Source: Agrobacterium cucumeris (GTDB taxonomy: Bacteria; Pseudomonadota; Alphaproteobacteria; Rhizobiales; Rhizobiaceae). From it: a DNA stretch of 64,000 bases. The DNA lies in the NCBI RefSeq assembly GCF_030036535.1, contig NZ_CP080387.1:248001-312000 (forward strand). Reading direction: 5' to 3'. The notes below the pieces were generated by a model, which saw only the letters and a list, made by a program, of their open reading frames with translations, did not search any database and was not told the DNA's origin. Position 1 is the stretch's first letter, and each line of letters begins with the position of its first letter. Below, in pieces: positions 1 through 7,621 of this stretch. Position numbers and translations under genes: made by a program.

Positions 1-811
1 AAGCGCCGTTCTCCGTTGCCGTCGAACCCAAAGTGACGACATAGAGGCCGGTGGTAGCGTCAGGGGTAACAGCGACCGGCGTTCCCGCCGTTGCAGGCGT
101 CAGAGCCTTCAGCTGCGCTTCATTGAACACTACTGCTGCCTTGACCGTAGTCGCCTTTGCAGCGCCGACGCCCGTCGTGATTTCGAAGTTCTTGTATGAC
201 CCGGTCGAGGAATAGACGGCGAAAGAGTCGAGAATGCCCTGCTTGTCCTTCGCAGCGCCGGAAGACGTGTCGAACAGGACGGTGTCATTGCCGAGCGCGA
301 CATTGATGGTCTTTACCGAAACGTTGCCGCTGTTGTCGCGGATAAAGGAGCCGACAACTTCCTTGGTGATGTCGGCCAGTTTACCCGTGCCATCGCTGAT
401 CTTCGCCTGCAGCCAGTTCTCGCCGGAGAAGGACGAAGAGCTGGAGATCGACTTCAGCTGATCCTGCAGCTGGGAAATTTCTTCCTGGATCTTGGATTTG
501 TCGACGCCGGGTTCGCGGGCGGCAACCAGCTTGTTCTTGATTTCCTTGACGACGTCGATCGACGATTCCATGCCGGAATAGGCGGTATCAACCTTGGCAG
601 CGCCGAGGCCAAGGGCGTCCTGTACGGCGGACAGAGCGCCGTTGTCGGAACGCATGGTGGTCGCGATCGACCAATAGGCGGCGTTGTCGGAAGCTTCGCC
701 GACACGCTGGCCGGAGGAGACGCGGTCCTGTGTGGCTTCCATGTTCTGGCCGATGGAACGCAGGGTCTGGAGTGCAGACATGGCTGCAACGTTTGTCAAA
801 ATGCTGGTCAT
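1..811 (-). CDS. Flagellin (3' end outside window)
   Basis: This is the N-terminal 270 residues of a flagellin; the rest lies left of base 1. It starts MTSILTNVAAMSALQTL at the ATG complementary to 809-811. It has the conserved D0/D1 helix region (SASDNAAYWSIATTMRSDN-type motif, here EASDNAAYWSIATT) to about residue 135, then enters the variable domain. It is the first of three tandem, nearly identical copies, and its variable domain resembles that of the copy at 1247-2584. A spaced purine-rich site (AAGGGGC) precedes the start. The protein is secreted through the flagellar type III system and polymerises into the filament. Confidence 0.95.
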   Translation of the reverse strand, partial: MTSILTNVAAMSALQTLRSIGQNMEATQDRVSSGQRVGEASDNAAYWSIATTMRSDNGALSAVQDALGLGAAKVDTAYSGMESSIDVVKEIKNKLVAAREPGVDKSKIQEEISQLQDQLKSISSSSSFSGENWLQAKISDGTGKLADITKEVVGSFIRDNSGNVSVKTINVALGNDTVLFDTSSGAAKDKQGILDSFAVYSSTGSYKNFEITTGVGAAKATTVKAAVVFNEAQLKALTPATAGTPVAVTPDATTGLYVVTLGSTATENGA

Positions 812-950
812 AATAAATTGCCCCTTGAATGGCTGATTAGAAAAGGGACATTCCGGTCTCACCGGGAACGGCGCACAGCATCATGCCTGCTAACCTGCTG
901 ATTTTTAATGGTTAGCTCACCGTTTCGATGGCTCTAGCTAACCGCTTCAT
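812..950 (-). promoter_or_regulatory. Repeated flagellin leader/promoter, copy 1
   Basis: This sequence is repeated almost unchanged upstream of the next two flagellins (2585-2724 and 4195-4333). Reading towards the gene it holds a perfect 8-bp inverted repeat, GGTTAGCT (910-917) and AGCTAACC (936-943), and a third half-site GCTAACC at 889-895. Close to the start there is a small CCGGT/ACCGG hairpin and the Shine-Dalgarno-like AAGGGGC. The palindrome could be an operator or part of a structured 5' UTR; which one is not visible from sequence alone. Confidence 0.6.
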
Positions 951-1193
951 GGTTAATAAATACTTAAAGTAGTAAAAATGTGATTGTGAAATTTTTACGT
1001 GTAAATCATCTAAAAAAGTTAAAAATAATATAACCGCACCCGTCTCCGGATACGGCGTTCCAAATGGCAATACGCCATGGCTGGTGCTTCGCCCGCTTTT
1101 TACTGGATAATCTCGAGGTGAGCTCAATTTTGCCGTCCGCGGAAAAACGGAATGCCAGGTAAATTTCAATTCCTTTCGGGGGGACGATAAACG
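951..1193. other. AT-rich intergenic region between flagellins 1 and 2
   Basis: There is no credible gene here. Bases 950-1032 are AT-rich and probably hold the core promoter of the flagellin at 1-811. Bases 1033-1060 look like a decayed copy of the hairpin found intact at 4437-4466, and the following 50 bases also resemble the sequence after that hairpin, as expected if the intergenic DNA was duplicated together with the genes. Confidence 0.5.
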
Positions 1194-1222
1194 AAAAAAG
1201 CCGCGCTCGAGGCGCGGCTTTC
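1194..1222 (-). terminator. Rho-independent terminator of flagellin 2
   Basis: A perfect GC-rich stem, AAAGCCGCGC, pairs across a short TCGA centre with GCGCGGCTTT. A run of T follows on the minus strand. It lies about 25 bases after the stop codon of the flagellin at 1247-2584. Confidence 0.85.
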
Positions 1223-1246
1223 CGATTTGAATGATGTCGCTTGCGA

Positions 1247-2584
1247 TTAACGGAAGAGCGAGAGAATGCTCTGCGAGTCGTTGTTGGCGATCGACAGGGC
1301 CTGAACAGCCAGCTGCTGCTGGGTCTGGAGAGCCTTGAGGCGCGTGGATTCCTCGTTCATTTCAGCGTCCACGAGACGGCCGATGCCCTTGTCGAGCGAG
1401 TCGGTCAGCTTGTTGACGAAGTTTTCCTGCAGTTCGATGCGCATCTTGACCGAGCCGAGGTCGGCGGCGGCGGACGTCATGCTCTGGAGCTGCTTGTCGA
1501 CGAAGGAGACCATGGCGTCGAGGGACTGCTCGGCGGTCAGGGTCACGCCGGTCGGGCCGACGAGATCCTTGGTGATGTCGAGCGACGTCAGCGAGTAGTT
1601 CAGGGCTTTGGCGAGCTGGTTGTTGGCGCCGGTTTCAAGATAGACGTTCTTGCCATCCTTCGTCGTGCCGATTGCCACGGTGCCAGCCGTAACCTGTGCC
1701 GTGTCAACAGTGGTGGCGTTGCCGGTGGTGCCGTCACCCATAACCTTGACGAACTGGTCGTCACCGATTTTCAGGTAAGCGCCGTTCTCGGCTGCCGACG
1801 CGTTGGCGACGACGACCAGGCCGGTTGTCGCATCAGCGACGGCAGTAACCGGAGTAGCAGCAGCAGCGGGCGTCAGACCCTTGAGCTGTGCTTCGGTGAA
1901 TACCATTGCAGCCTTGACTGTGGTGGCCTTGGCAGCGCCAACACCAGTCGTAATTTCGAAGTTCTTGTAAGCGCCGGTCGAGGAATAGGAAGCGAAGGAA
2001 TCGAGGATGCCCTGCTTGTCCTTTGCAGCGCCGGAAGACGTATCGAACAGGACGGTGTCGTTGCTAAGGGCAACGTTGATCGTCTTGACAGAAACGTTGC
2101 CACCGGAATCACGGATGAACGAACCAACAACCTGTTTGGTGACGTCGGTCAGCTTGCCCGTGCCGTCGCTGACTTTCGCCTGCAGCCAGTTTTCACCGGA
2201 GAAGGACGAGGAGCTGGAGATCGACTTCAGCTGATCCTGCAGCTGGGAAATTTCTTCCTGGATCTTGGACTTGTCGACGCCGGGTTCGCGGGCGGCAACC
2301 AGCTTGTTCTTGATTTCCTTGACGACGTCGATGGACGATTCCATGCCGGAATAGGCGGTATCAACCTTGGCAGCGCCGAGGCCGAGAGCGTCCTGTACAG
2401 CAGAAAGAGCGCCGTTATCGGAACGCATGGTGGTTGCGATCGACCAGTAGGCGGCGTTGTCGGAAGCTTCACCGACGCGCTGGCCGGAGGAGACGCGATC
2501 CTGCGTCGTTTCCATGTTCTGGCCGATAGAGCGCAGGGTCTGGAGCGCAGACATAGCTGCGACGTTGGTAAGAATGCTTGTCAT
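1247..2584 (-). CDS. Flagellin, 445 aa
   Basis: This is a complete flagellin with conserved N-terminal (residues 1-140) and C-terminal (about 335-445, ending NDSQSILSLFR) D0/D1 coiled-coil regions around an Ala/Thr/Val-rich variable domain. The terminal regions are almost identical to those of the gene at 2854-4194, whereas the middle is closer to the truncated copy at 1-811. At 445 residues it is much longer than the roughly 306-320 residue FlaA, FlaB and FlaC of A. tumefaciens C58. It has its own leader (2585-2724) and terminator (1194-1222), so it is probably transcribed alone. Confidence 0.96.
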   Translation of the reverse strand: MTSILTNVAAMSALQTLRSIGQNMETTQDRVSSGQRVGEASDNAAYWSIATTMRSDNGALSAVQDALGLGAAKVDTAYSGMESSIDVVKEIKNKLVAAREPGVDKSKIQEEISQLQDQLKSISSSSSFSGENWLQAKVSDGTGKLTDVTKQVVGSFIRDSGGNVSVKTINVALSNDTVLFDTSSGAAKDKQGILDSFASYSSTGAYKNFEITTGVGAAKATTVKAAMVFTEAQLKGLTPAAAATPVTAVADATTGLVVVANASAAENGAYLKIGDDQFVKVMGDGTTGNATTVDTAQVTAGTVAIGTTKDGKNVYLETGANNQLAKALNYSLTSLDITKDLVGPTGVTLTAEQSLDAMVSFVDKQLQSMTSAAADLGSVKMRIELQENFVNKLTDSLDKGIGRLVDAEMNEESTRLKALQTQQQLAVQALSIANNDSQSILSLFR

Positions 2585-2724
2585 GGTAGATTTGCCCCTT
2601 GAATGGCTGATTAGAAAAGGGACATTCCGGTTTCACCGGGAACAGCGCGCAGCGTCATGCCTGCTAACCGGCTGATTTTTAATGGTTAGCTCGCCGTTTC
2701 GATGGCTCTAGCTAACCGCCTTAT
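2585..2724 (-). promoter_or_regulatory. Repeated flagellin leader/promoter, copy 2
   Basis: This is nearly identical to the leader at 812-950. The inverted repeat is GGTTAGCT (2684-2691) and AGCTAACC (2710-2717) with an 18-base spacer, and the extra half-site GCTAACC lies at 2663-2669. The CCGG-containing small hairpin and AAGGGGC ribosome-binding site are retained next to the start codon. Confidence 0.6.
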
Positions 2725-2800
2725 AGTTAATGAAGACCTAAGGATTCTCACGTCTCACGATAAAATCTTAATATGCGAATAGTCTGAAAATATCAGAATG

Positions 2801-2829
2801 AAAAAAGCCGCGCTCGAGGCGCGGCTTTC
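2801..2829 (-). terminator. Rho-independent terminator of flagellin 3
   Basis: It has the same AAAGCCGCGC / GCGCGGCTTT stem as at 1194-1222 with a T-rich tail on the minus strand. It lies about 25 bases after the stop of the flagellin at 2854-4194. Identity of the two terminators supports recent tandem duplication. Confidence 0.85.
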
Positions 2830-2853
2830 CATTTTGAGTGATGTCGCTTGCGA

Positions 2854-4194
2854 TTACCGGAAGAGCGAGAGAATGCTCTGCGAGTCGTTGTTGGCGATCG
2901 ACAGGGCCTGAACAGCCAGCTGCTGCTGGGTCTGGAGAGCCTTGAGGCGCGTGGATTCCTCGTTCATTTCCGCGTCCACGAGACGGCCGATACCCTTGTC
3001 GAGCGAGTCGGTCAGCTTGTTGACGAAGTTTTCCTGCAGTTCGATGCGCATCTTGACCGAGCCGAGGTCGGCGGCGGCGGACGTCATGCTCTGAAGCTGC
3101 TTGTCGACGAAGGAGATCATGGTGTCGAGTGCCTGCTCGGCGGTCTGGGTCACACCGGTCGGGCCGACGAGATCCTTGGTGATGTCGAGCGATGTCAGGG
3201 AGTAAGCAAGCTTGTCTGCAGTGCTTGCAGCGCCCTGATCGAGATATACAGCGACGCCGCCGACAGAGCCAATCGAGGTGTTTACAACCGGGGCCGTCGG
3301 GCCGTCGGAGGCGGCGGGGGCGCCGGCAGCTGCCGAGATGATTTTTACATACTTGTCATCGCCGACTTTAAGGTATGTGCCGGTTGCGGCAATCGGGGAA
3401 CCCGCGGCTGCGTTTTTGATGACCGCCAGGCCGTTTGCCATTACTTCATAGTCGGCAACCGCAGCGCCATTTCCAAGGGCGCTCGCCTTGAGCTGCGCTT
3501 CGGTATAGGTCTCGGCAGCTACGACCTTGGTCGTTGCTGTAGCGGCGGTAGCGCCGGCAGTCAGTTTGAAGAGATCGTAGGTGCCGGACTTGGAGTAATA
3601 AGCGAAGGTGTCAAGGATACCGGCCTTGTTCGCGGCGGTGCCCGAAGACGTATCGAACAGCACGGTGTCGGCTGTCAGCGCGACATTGATCGTCTTGACG
3701 GAAACATTGCCGCCAGCGTCGCGGATGAACGAGCCGACGACCTGCTTGGTGACGTCGGTCAGGTTACCGGCGCCGTCGCTGATCTTCGCCTGCAGCCAGT
3801 TTTCGCCGGAGAAGGACGAGGAACTGGAGATCGACTTCAGCTGATCCTGCAGCTGGGAGATTTCTTCCTGGATCTTGGACTTGTCGACGCCGGGTTCGCG
3901 GGCGGCAACCAGCTTGTTCTTGATTTCCTTGACAACGTCAATCGACGATTCCATGCCGGAATAGGCGGTATCAACCTTGGCGGCGCCGAGGCCGAGAGCG
4001 TCCTGCACGGCGGAAAGAGCGCCGTTATCGGAACGCATGGTGGTCGCGATCGACCAGTAGGCGGCGTTGTCGGAAGCTTCACCGACGCGCTGGCCGGAGG
4101 AGACGCGATCCTGCGTCGTTTCCATGTTCTGGCCGATAGAGCGCAGGGTCTGGAGCGCAGACATGGCTGCGACGTTGGTAAGAATGCTTGTCAT
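2854..4194 (-). CDS. Flagellin, 446 aa
   Basis: This is the third tandem flagellin. Residues 1 to about 135 and the last 120 or so residues (from YSLTSLDITKDLVGPTGVT) match the 1247-2584 protein almost residue for residue. The central domain, about residues 190-320, differs strongly and is rich in Ala, Gly and Pro. This sharp boundary between identical ends and a different centre suggests gene conversion of the ends. It is exported and assembled in the filament; the varied segment is expected to be surface-exposed. Confidence 0.96.
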   Translation of the reverse strand: MTSILTNVAAMSALQTLRSIGQNMETTQDRVSSGQRVGEASDNAAYWSIATTMRSDNGALSAVQDALGLGAAKVDTAYSGMESSIDVVKEIKNKLVAAREPGVDKSKIQEEISQLQDQLKSISSSSSFSGENWLQAKISDGAGNLTDVTKQVVGSFIRDAGGNVSVKTINVALTADTVLFDTSSGTAANKAGILDTFAYYSKSGTYDLFKLTAGATAATATTKVVAAETYTEAQLKASALGNGAAVADYEVMANGLAVIKNAAAGSPIAATGTYLKVGDDKYVKIISAAAGAPAASDGPTAPVVNTSIGSVGGVAVYLDQGAASTADKLAYSLTSLDITKDLVGPTGVTQTAEQALDTMISFVDKQLQSMTSAAADLGSVKMRIELQENFVNKLTDSLDKGIGRLVDAEMNEESTRLKALQTQQQLAVQALSIANNDSQSILSLFR

Positions 4195-4333
4195 GGTAGA
4201 TTTGCCCCTTGAATGGCTGATTAGAAAAGGGACATTCCGGTTTCACCGGGAACAGCGCGCAGCGTCATGCCTGCTAACCGGCTGATTTTTAAAGGTTAGC
4301 TCACCGTTTCGATGGCTTAGCTAACCTTCATAT
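4195..4333 (-). promoter_or_regulatory. Repeated flagellin leader/promoter, copy 3
   Basis: This is the third copy of the leader. GGTTAGCT (4294-4301) pairs with AGCTAACC (4319-4326) over a 17-base spacer, one base shorter than in copies 1 and 2, and the third half-site GCTAACC is at 4273-4279. Sequence conservation falls off just beyond the palindrome, which suggests that the palindrome marks the edge of the functional element. Confidence 0.6.
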
Positions 4334-4732
4334 AGTTAATTAACATCTAATAACTCGCTAAAAAAGTGCATTCTGACTATTTGGTTCGCAACCTTTGCGC
4401 GCGTGCGCGTGTAACCGGAAATGCTTAAAAAACCATAAAGCCGCACCCGTTTCCGGATGCGGCTTTGGTAGAGGAACAATACGCTTGGGTCAGCCTCCGT
4501 CGCGTTTGCCTTTTCACCTGATTGCAAGACGGTCAGCCACCGCTTGCGATCCTGTGTTTCATGTCATTCCGGACAGCGGCTATCCGCTTGTCCATGCACA
4601 AAATCTGACAGCCGGTACTTGCCAATTTCCTAATTTCAGAGGGTATACGGCCCCTCGTTCAAATCGTGGTAAATGCTTTGAAAGCAGGGATGGTAAACGA
4701 AATATTGCGGTTTGCGGGCCGCCCCATAAAGC
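4334..4732. other. Intergenic region between flagellins 3 and 4
   Basis: No ORF here looks like a real gene. An AT-rich stretch follows the palindrome (about 4334-4380) and is the likely core promoter of flagellin 3. A perfect hairpin at 4437-4466 is listed separately. The remainder shows weak similarity to the region at 1033-1110. Confidence 0.4.
4437..4466. terminator. Terminator-like hairpin
   Basis: A perfect AAAGCCGCA / TGCGGCTTT stem around CCCGTTTCCGGA, flanked by A and T runs so that it could act in either direction. It sits about 315 bases downstream of flagellin 4, which already has a closer terminator at 4733-4763. It may be a backup terminator or a relic. A degenerate copy lies at 1033-1060. 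Confidence 0.5.
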
Positions 4733-4763
4733 AAAACCGCGCCCTTTCGGGCGCGGCTCGTTT
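4733..4763 (-). terminator. Rho-independent terminator of flagellin 4
   Basis: On the minus strand a CCGCGCCC-GAAA-GGGCGCGG stem is followed by TTTT. It lies about 20 bases after the stop codon of the flagellin ending at 4781. Confidence 0.85.
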
Positions 4764-4780
4764 TTGTCGTTTGGGTCCGA

Positions 4781-5983
4781 TTAACGGAAGAGCGACAGGA
4801 TGTTCTGCGAGTCGCTGTTGGCGATCGACAGGGCCTGAATTGCCAGCTGCTGCTGCGTCTGCAGAGCCTTGAGGCGGGTGGACTCTTCGTTCATGTCGGC
4901 GTCAACCAGGCGGCCGATACCCTTTTCCATCGTATCCGACAGCTTGGAGACGAAGTCTTCCTGCAGGGAGATACGCGAGGAAAGAGCACCAAGCTTTGCA
5001 GCTGCGGAGTTCATGCCTTCCAGCTGACCATCGACATGCGAGATCAGGCTGTCCAGTACGTCTTCGTTAGTCGCCGTGGCGGCAAGGCCGAGACCGGTCT
5101 TGATGGTGTCGAGCTTGGTGATGTCGACCTTGGAGACGGAAGTGTCCGTTACGAACACGGCAGCCGTCGTGGTCAGAGCGGTCGGTGTGCCAGCGAGCGC
5201 AGTACCGGTTGCGTCCGTTACTTCCAGGAACTTGTTCGGTTCAACTTCCTTGAAGAACTTCGGAGTAGCGGCACCGTCCGTCCAGACGCTGTCCGATACC
5301 TTGGAAGCGGTCGCAGCAGCGGGCGGGGTCGTCGTTGCGGTGTAGTACTTGCCGTCCGTCCACTGAGCAACGGTTGCCTTCGTAGCGTTCTTGTCCAGAA
5401 GGCCCTGGTTTTTGCCGCTGGAGTCGACCAGTACGTTCGTGCCGTCAAGCTTGATATCAACAGCCTGCGTCTGGACATTGCCAGATGCGTCACGGGTGAA
5501 CGAGCCAACGATCTGCTTGTCGATCGATACGCCGACTGCCAGATCGGCAGCAGCAGCACCGGCCTTGCCGATCGAGCCCTTCAGCCAGTTTTCACCGGAG
5601 AACGATGCGGAAGAGGTGATGGACGTCAGCTGATCCTGGAGCTGGGTGATTTCAGCCTGGATCTTTGCCTTGTCGGCGGTGGATTCCTTGGCGGTGACGA
5701 GCTTCTGCTTGATCTGGTCAACGACCTTGATCGCAGATTCCATACCGGCATAGGCAGTGTCGATCTTTGCGGCGCCGAGACCCAGAGCGTCGGAAACCGA
5801 GCCGAGGGCTGCATTGTCGGAGCGCATCGTGGTCGCGATCGACCAGTAAGCGGCGTTGTCGGAAGCCGTGCTGACGCGTTGGCCAGTCGAGATGCGGTTC
5901 TGCGTCGATTCCATGTTGTTGCTGATCGTGCGCAACGTCTGGAGAGCGGCCATAGAAGAAGCGTTGGTAAGAATGCTTGCCAT
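4781..5983 (-). CDS. Flagellin, 400 aa, divergent copy next to fliP
   Basis: The protein starts MASILTNASSMAALQTLRT at the ATG complementary to 5981-5983; a longer in-frame reading from 6052 lacks a ribosome-binding site and includes non-flagellin sequence, while AAGGGACA precedes the chosen ATG. Conserved ends (MNEESTRLKALQTQQQLAIQ near the C terminus) flank a distinct centre. The MASILTN start resembles C58 flagellins more than the MTSILTN of the three left-hand copies. Position beside fliP matches flaA in related genomes, but I do not assign the letter. It has its own terminator. Confidence 0.95.
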   Translation of the reverse strand: MASILTNASSMAALQTLRTISNNMESTQNRISTGQRVSTASDNAAYWSIATTMRSDNAALGSVSDALGLGAAKIDTAYAGMESAIKVVDQIKQKLVTAKESTADKAKIQAEITQLQDQLTSITSSASFSGENWLKGSIGKAGAAAADLAVGVSIDKQIVGSFTRDASGNVQTQAVDIKLDGTNVLVDSSGKNQGLLDKNATKATVAQWTDGKYYTATTTPPAAATASKVSDSVWTDGAATPKFFKEVEPNKFLEVTDATGTALAGTPTALTTTAAVFVTDTSVSKVDITKLDTIKTGLGLAATATNEDVLDSLISHVDGQLEGMNSAAAKLGALSSRISLQEDFVSKLSDTMEKGIGRLVDADMNEESTRLKALQTQQQLAIQALSIANSDSQNILSLFR

Positions 5984-6284
5984 AATAAATGTGTCCCTTG
6001 TTTTTACGAGATACTGGAGTGGGGACATTCCGGACTTGGTATTACCGGCCACAACGTTTCGGCTTCATGCCACTCGGTTCAGAATTACTATGTTCTGGAA
6101 ACCAAACCCGCTGTGTGTGGATTGGAGTTTCCCAGCGAAAAATTGCGCAATTCTTAATTTTGGCGGTTGCTTTTGTGATGAATTACTTATGGTTATTCAG
6201 GAGTTATTCAAAATGGTTACCTATTGCCTGATGATTATAGTTATCCGACCCCTAGCAAATTTGGTAACCAAAGCCTTAAAACGC
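5984..6284 (-). promoter_or_regulatory. Upstream region of flagellin 4
   Basis: This stretch holds the promoter and leader of the flagellin at 4781-5983. It keeps the GGGACATTCCGG block seen in the leaders of flagellins 1-3 but lacks their GGTTAGCT palindrome. Instead a different 8-bp inverted repeat, TGGTTACC (6214-6221) and GGTAACCA (6263-6270), lies farther upstream in AT-rich DNA. No gene is credible here. Confidence 0.45.
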
Positions 6285-6318
6285 GAAAACCCCGCTGCCT
6301 TGGGGCTGCGGGGTTAAC
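6285..6318 (-). terminator. Terminator downstream of fliP
   Basis: The stem AACCCCGC / GCGGGGTT (6288-6315) is followed on the minus strand by TTTTCGCGTTTT. It lies about 40 bases after the fliP stop and would end the long right-to-left transcript of basal-body genes before the flagellin 4 promoter. Confidence 0.75.
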
Positions 6319-6356
6319 AAACAGGATTAACGAAGTTTATTTCGGCACAAATGCCG

Positions 6357-7094
6357 TCAGTTGAACGATCTGACGAGGCTGCCGACAAGCAGGTTCCAGC
6401 CGTCGATCAGCACGAAAAACAGGATCTTGAACGGCAGGGAAATCGAGGTGGGCGGCAGCATCATCATGCCCATGGCCATGGTGATGGTGGCGACGATGAG
6501 ATCGATGACCAGAAACGGCAGGATGATGAGGAAACCGATCTCGAAACCGCGGCGGATTTCCGACAGCATGAAGGCCGGAACGAGCACGCGGTAATCGACG
6601 ACATTGTCGGTCATCACTTCCTGTCCGCGCTCGCGGGCGATATCCACGAACAGCTTCAGGTCCTTGTCACGCGTATTGGCGTTCATGAAGGTGCGGAAGG
6701 GTTCGGCGATGCGTCCTATGGCCTGCTGCTCGTTGATCTGGTTCTGCAAAAGCGGCTGCACGCCGTCGGTCCAGGCTTTGTCGAAGGTGGGCGACATGAC
6801 GTAGAAGGTCATGAACATCGCCATCGACAGCAGGATCATGTTGGACGGGGTAGAGGCCAGTCCCATGCCGGAGCGCAGGATCGAAAAGGCGATCACGAAG
6901 CGCGGAAAGCTCGTGACCATGATCAGGATGCCCGGTGCGACGGAGAGAACCGTCAGAAGGCCGAAGGTGCGGATGATCCATGCCGCAACGGATCCGTCTA
7001 TCTGCGTATTGAACAGATCGGACGGAAATTGCTGGGCGTTGGCAAGGCCCGGCAAGGCGAGGAGGACGGCGATGGTTACAAGAAATCGAATCAT
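6357..7094 (-). CDS. fliP: Flagellar export gate protein FliP
   Basis: FliP is a core membrane subunit of the FliPQR gate of the flagellar type III export apparatus. The 245-residue protein has a cleavable-looking signal peptide (residues 1-20, ending ANA), the family motif around MVTSFPRFVIAFSILRSGMG, and hydrophobic segments at about 45-65, 85-105, 185-210 and 215-240. Its ATG overlaps the fliL stop by four bases (ATGA), so translation is probably coupled. It is the last gene of the right-to-left operon; fliQ and fliR are 28-31 kb away on the other strand. Confidence 0.97.
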   Translation of the reverse strand: MIRFLVTIAVLLALPGLANAQQFPSDLFNTQIDGSVAAWIIRTFGLLTVLSVAPGILIMVTSFPRFVIAFSILRSGMGLASTPSNMILLSMAMFMTFYVMSPTFDKAWTDGVQPLLQNQINEQQAIGRIAEPFRTFMNANTRDKDLKLFVDIARERGQEVMTDNVVDYRVLVPAFMLSEIRRGFEIGFLIILPFLVIDLIVATITMAMGMMMLPPTSISLPFKILFFVLIDGWNLLVGSLVRSFN

Positions 7095-7594
7095 TCGATG
7101 ACAAAGGTCCGGAACATGACCTTGGATACGCGCCCTTGCGAGCGCAGGTCAACTCGTTCCTGAATGTCATCCTTAAGATATTGAAAGCCGCGCGGCCCTT
7201 CCAGCTGCTGAAGGGAAACGGTGCGCACATAGGCCATGATATCCTGGTGGATATCCTCCGCCAGCCCGACTTCCACCGGCCCCTTGAACATCAGCGCCAC
7301 TTCCAGCCGCACCCAGTTGGTCGAAGGGTAGGCGAGGTTGGTGGTGATGGGATCGAGCTGGACGATGCCGTTCGCTTCGGCCGAGATTTTCTCGATGCCC
7401 TCGGCGGCCTTGCCCTTTTCACCCGAAGCGGCCGGTGCGTGCGCTGCGGCTTCCGCGCCGGCGATCTTCGGGGCGATCATGCCGCCCACCAGCCAGCCAC
7501 CGCCCGCACCGAGCAGCGTCAGGATCACAACCCCGGCGATGGTCATGACCACCGGGGAGGACTTTTTCTTGCTCTCAGCCTGTTCGTTTTCCAT
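7091..7594 (-). CDS. fliL: Flagellar basal-body-associated protein FliL
   Basis: FliL is a single-pass inner membrane protein that surrounds the stator units. The 167-residue sequence has a basic cytoplasmic start, one membrane segment at about residues 15-38 (VVMTIAGVVILTLLGAGGGW) and a periplasmic domain ending with the typical SKVMFRTFVIE strand. It overlaps fliP by four bases and follows flgH after a 27-base gap. A second protein with a similar plan is encoded at 39511-40047. Confidence 0.93.
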   Translation of the reverse strand: MENEQAESKKKSSPVVMTIAGVVILTLLGAGGGWLVGGMIAPKIAGAEAAAHAPAASGEKGKAAEGIEKISAEANGIVQLDPITTNLAYPSTNWVRLEVALMFKGPVEVGLAEDIHQDIMAYVRTVSLQQLEGPRGFQYLKDDIQERVDLRSQGRVSKVMFRTFVIE

Positions 7595-7621
7595 GGTCAG
7601 TCCCGCTCCCGCAAACCGGCG

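Noticed and set aside
912..1169. 85-codon minus-strand ORF in the spacer before flagellin 1
   Set aside because: It crosses the AT-rich promoter region and the decayed hairpin; no start signal and no conserved feature.
1241..2602. Long plus-strand ORF opposite a flagellin (453 codons)
   Set aside because: It is the antisense frame of the flagellin at 1247-2584 and gives an improbable, Gly/Arg/Leu-rich protein; the same happens opposite 2854-4194.
4395..4784. 129-codon plus-strand ORF between flagellins 3 and 4
   Set aside because: It covers the terminator-like hairpin and the terminator of flagellin 4 and has no good ribosome-binding site or family pattern.
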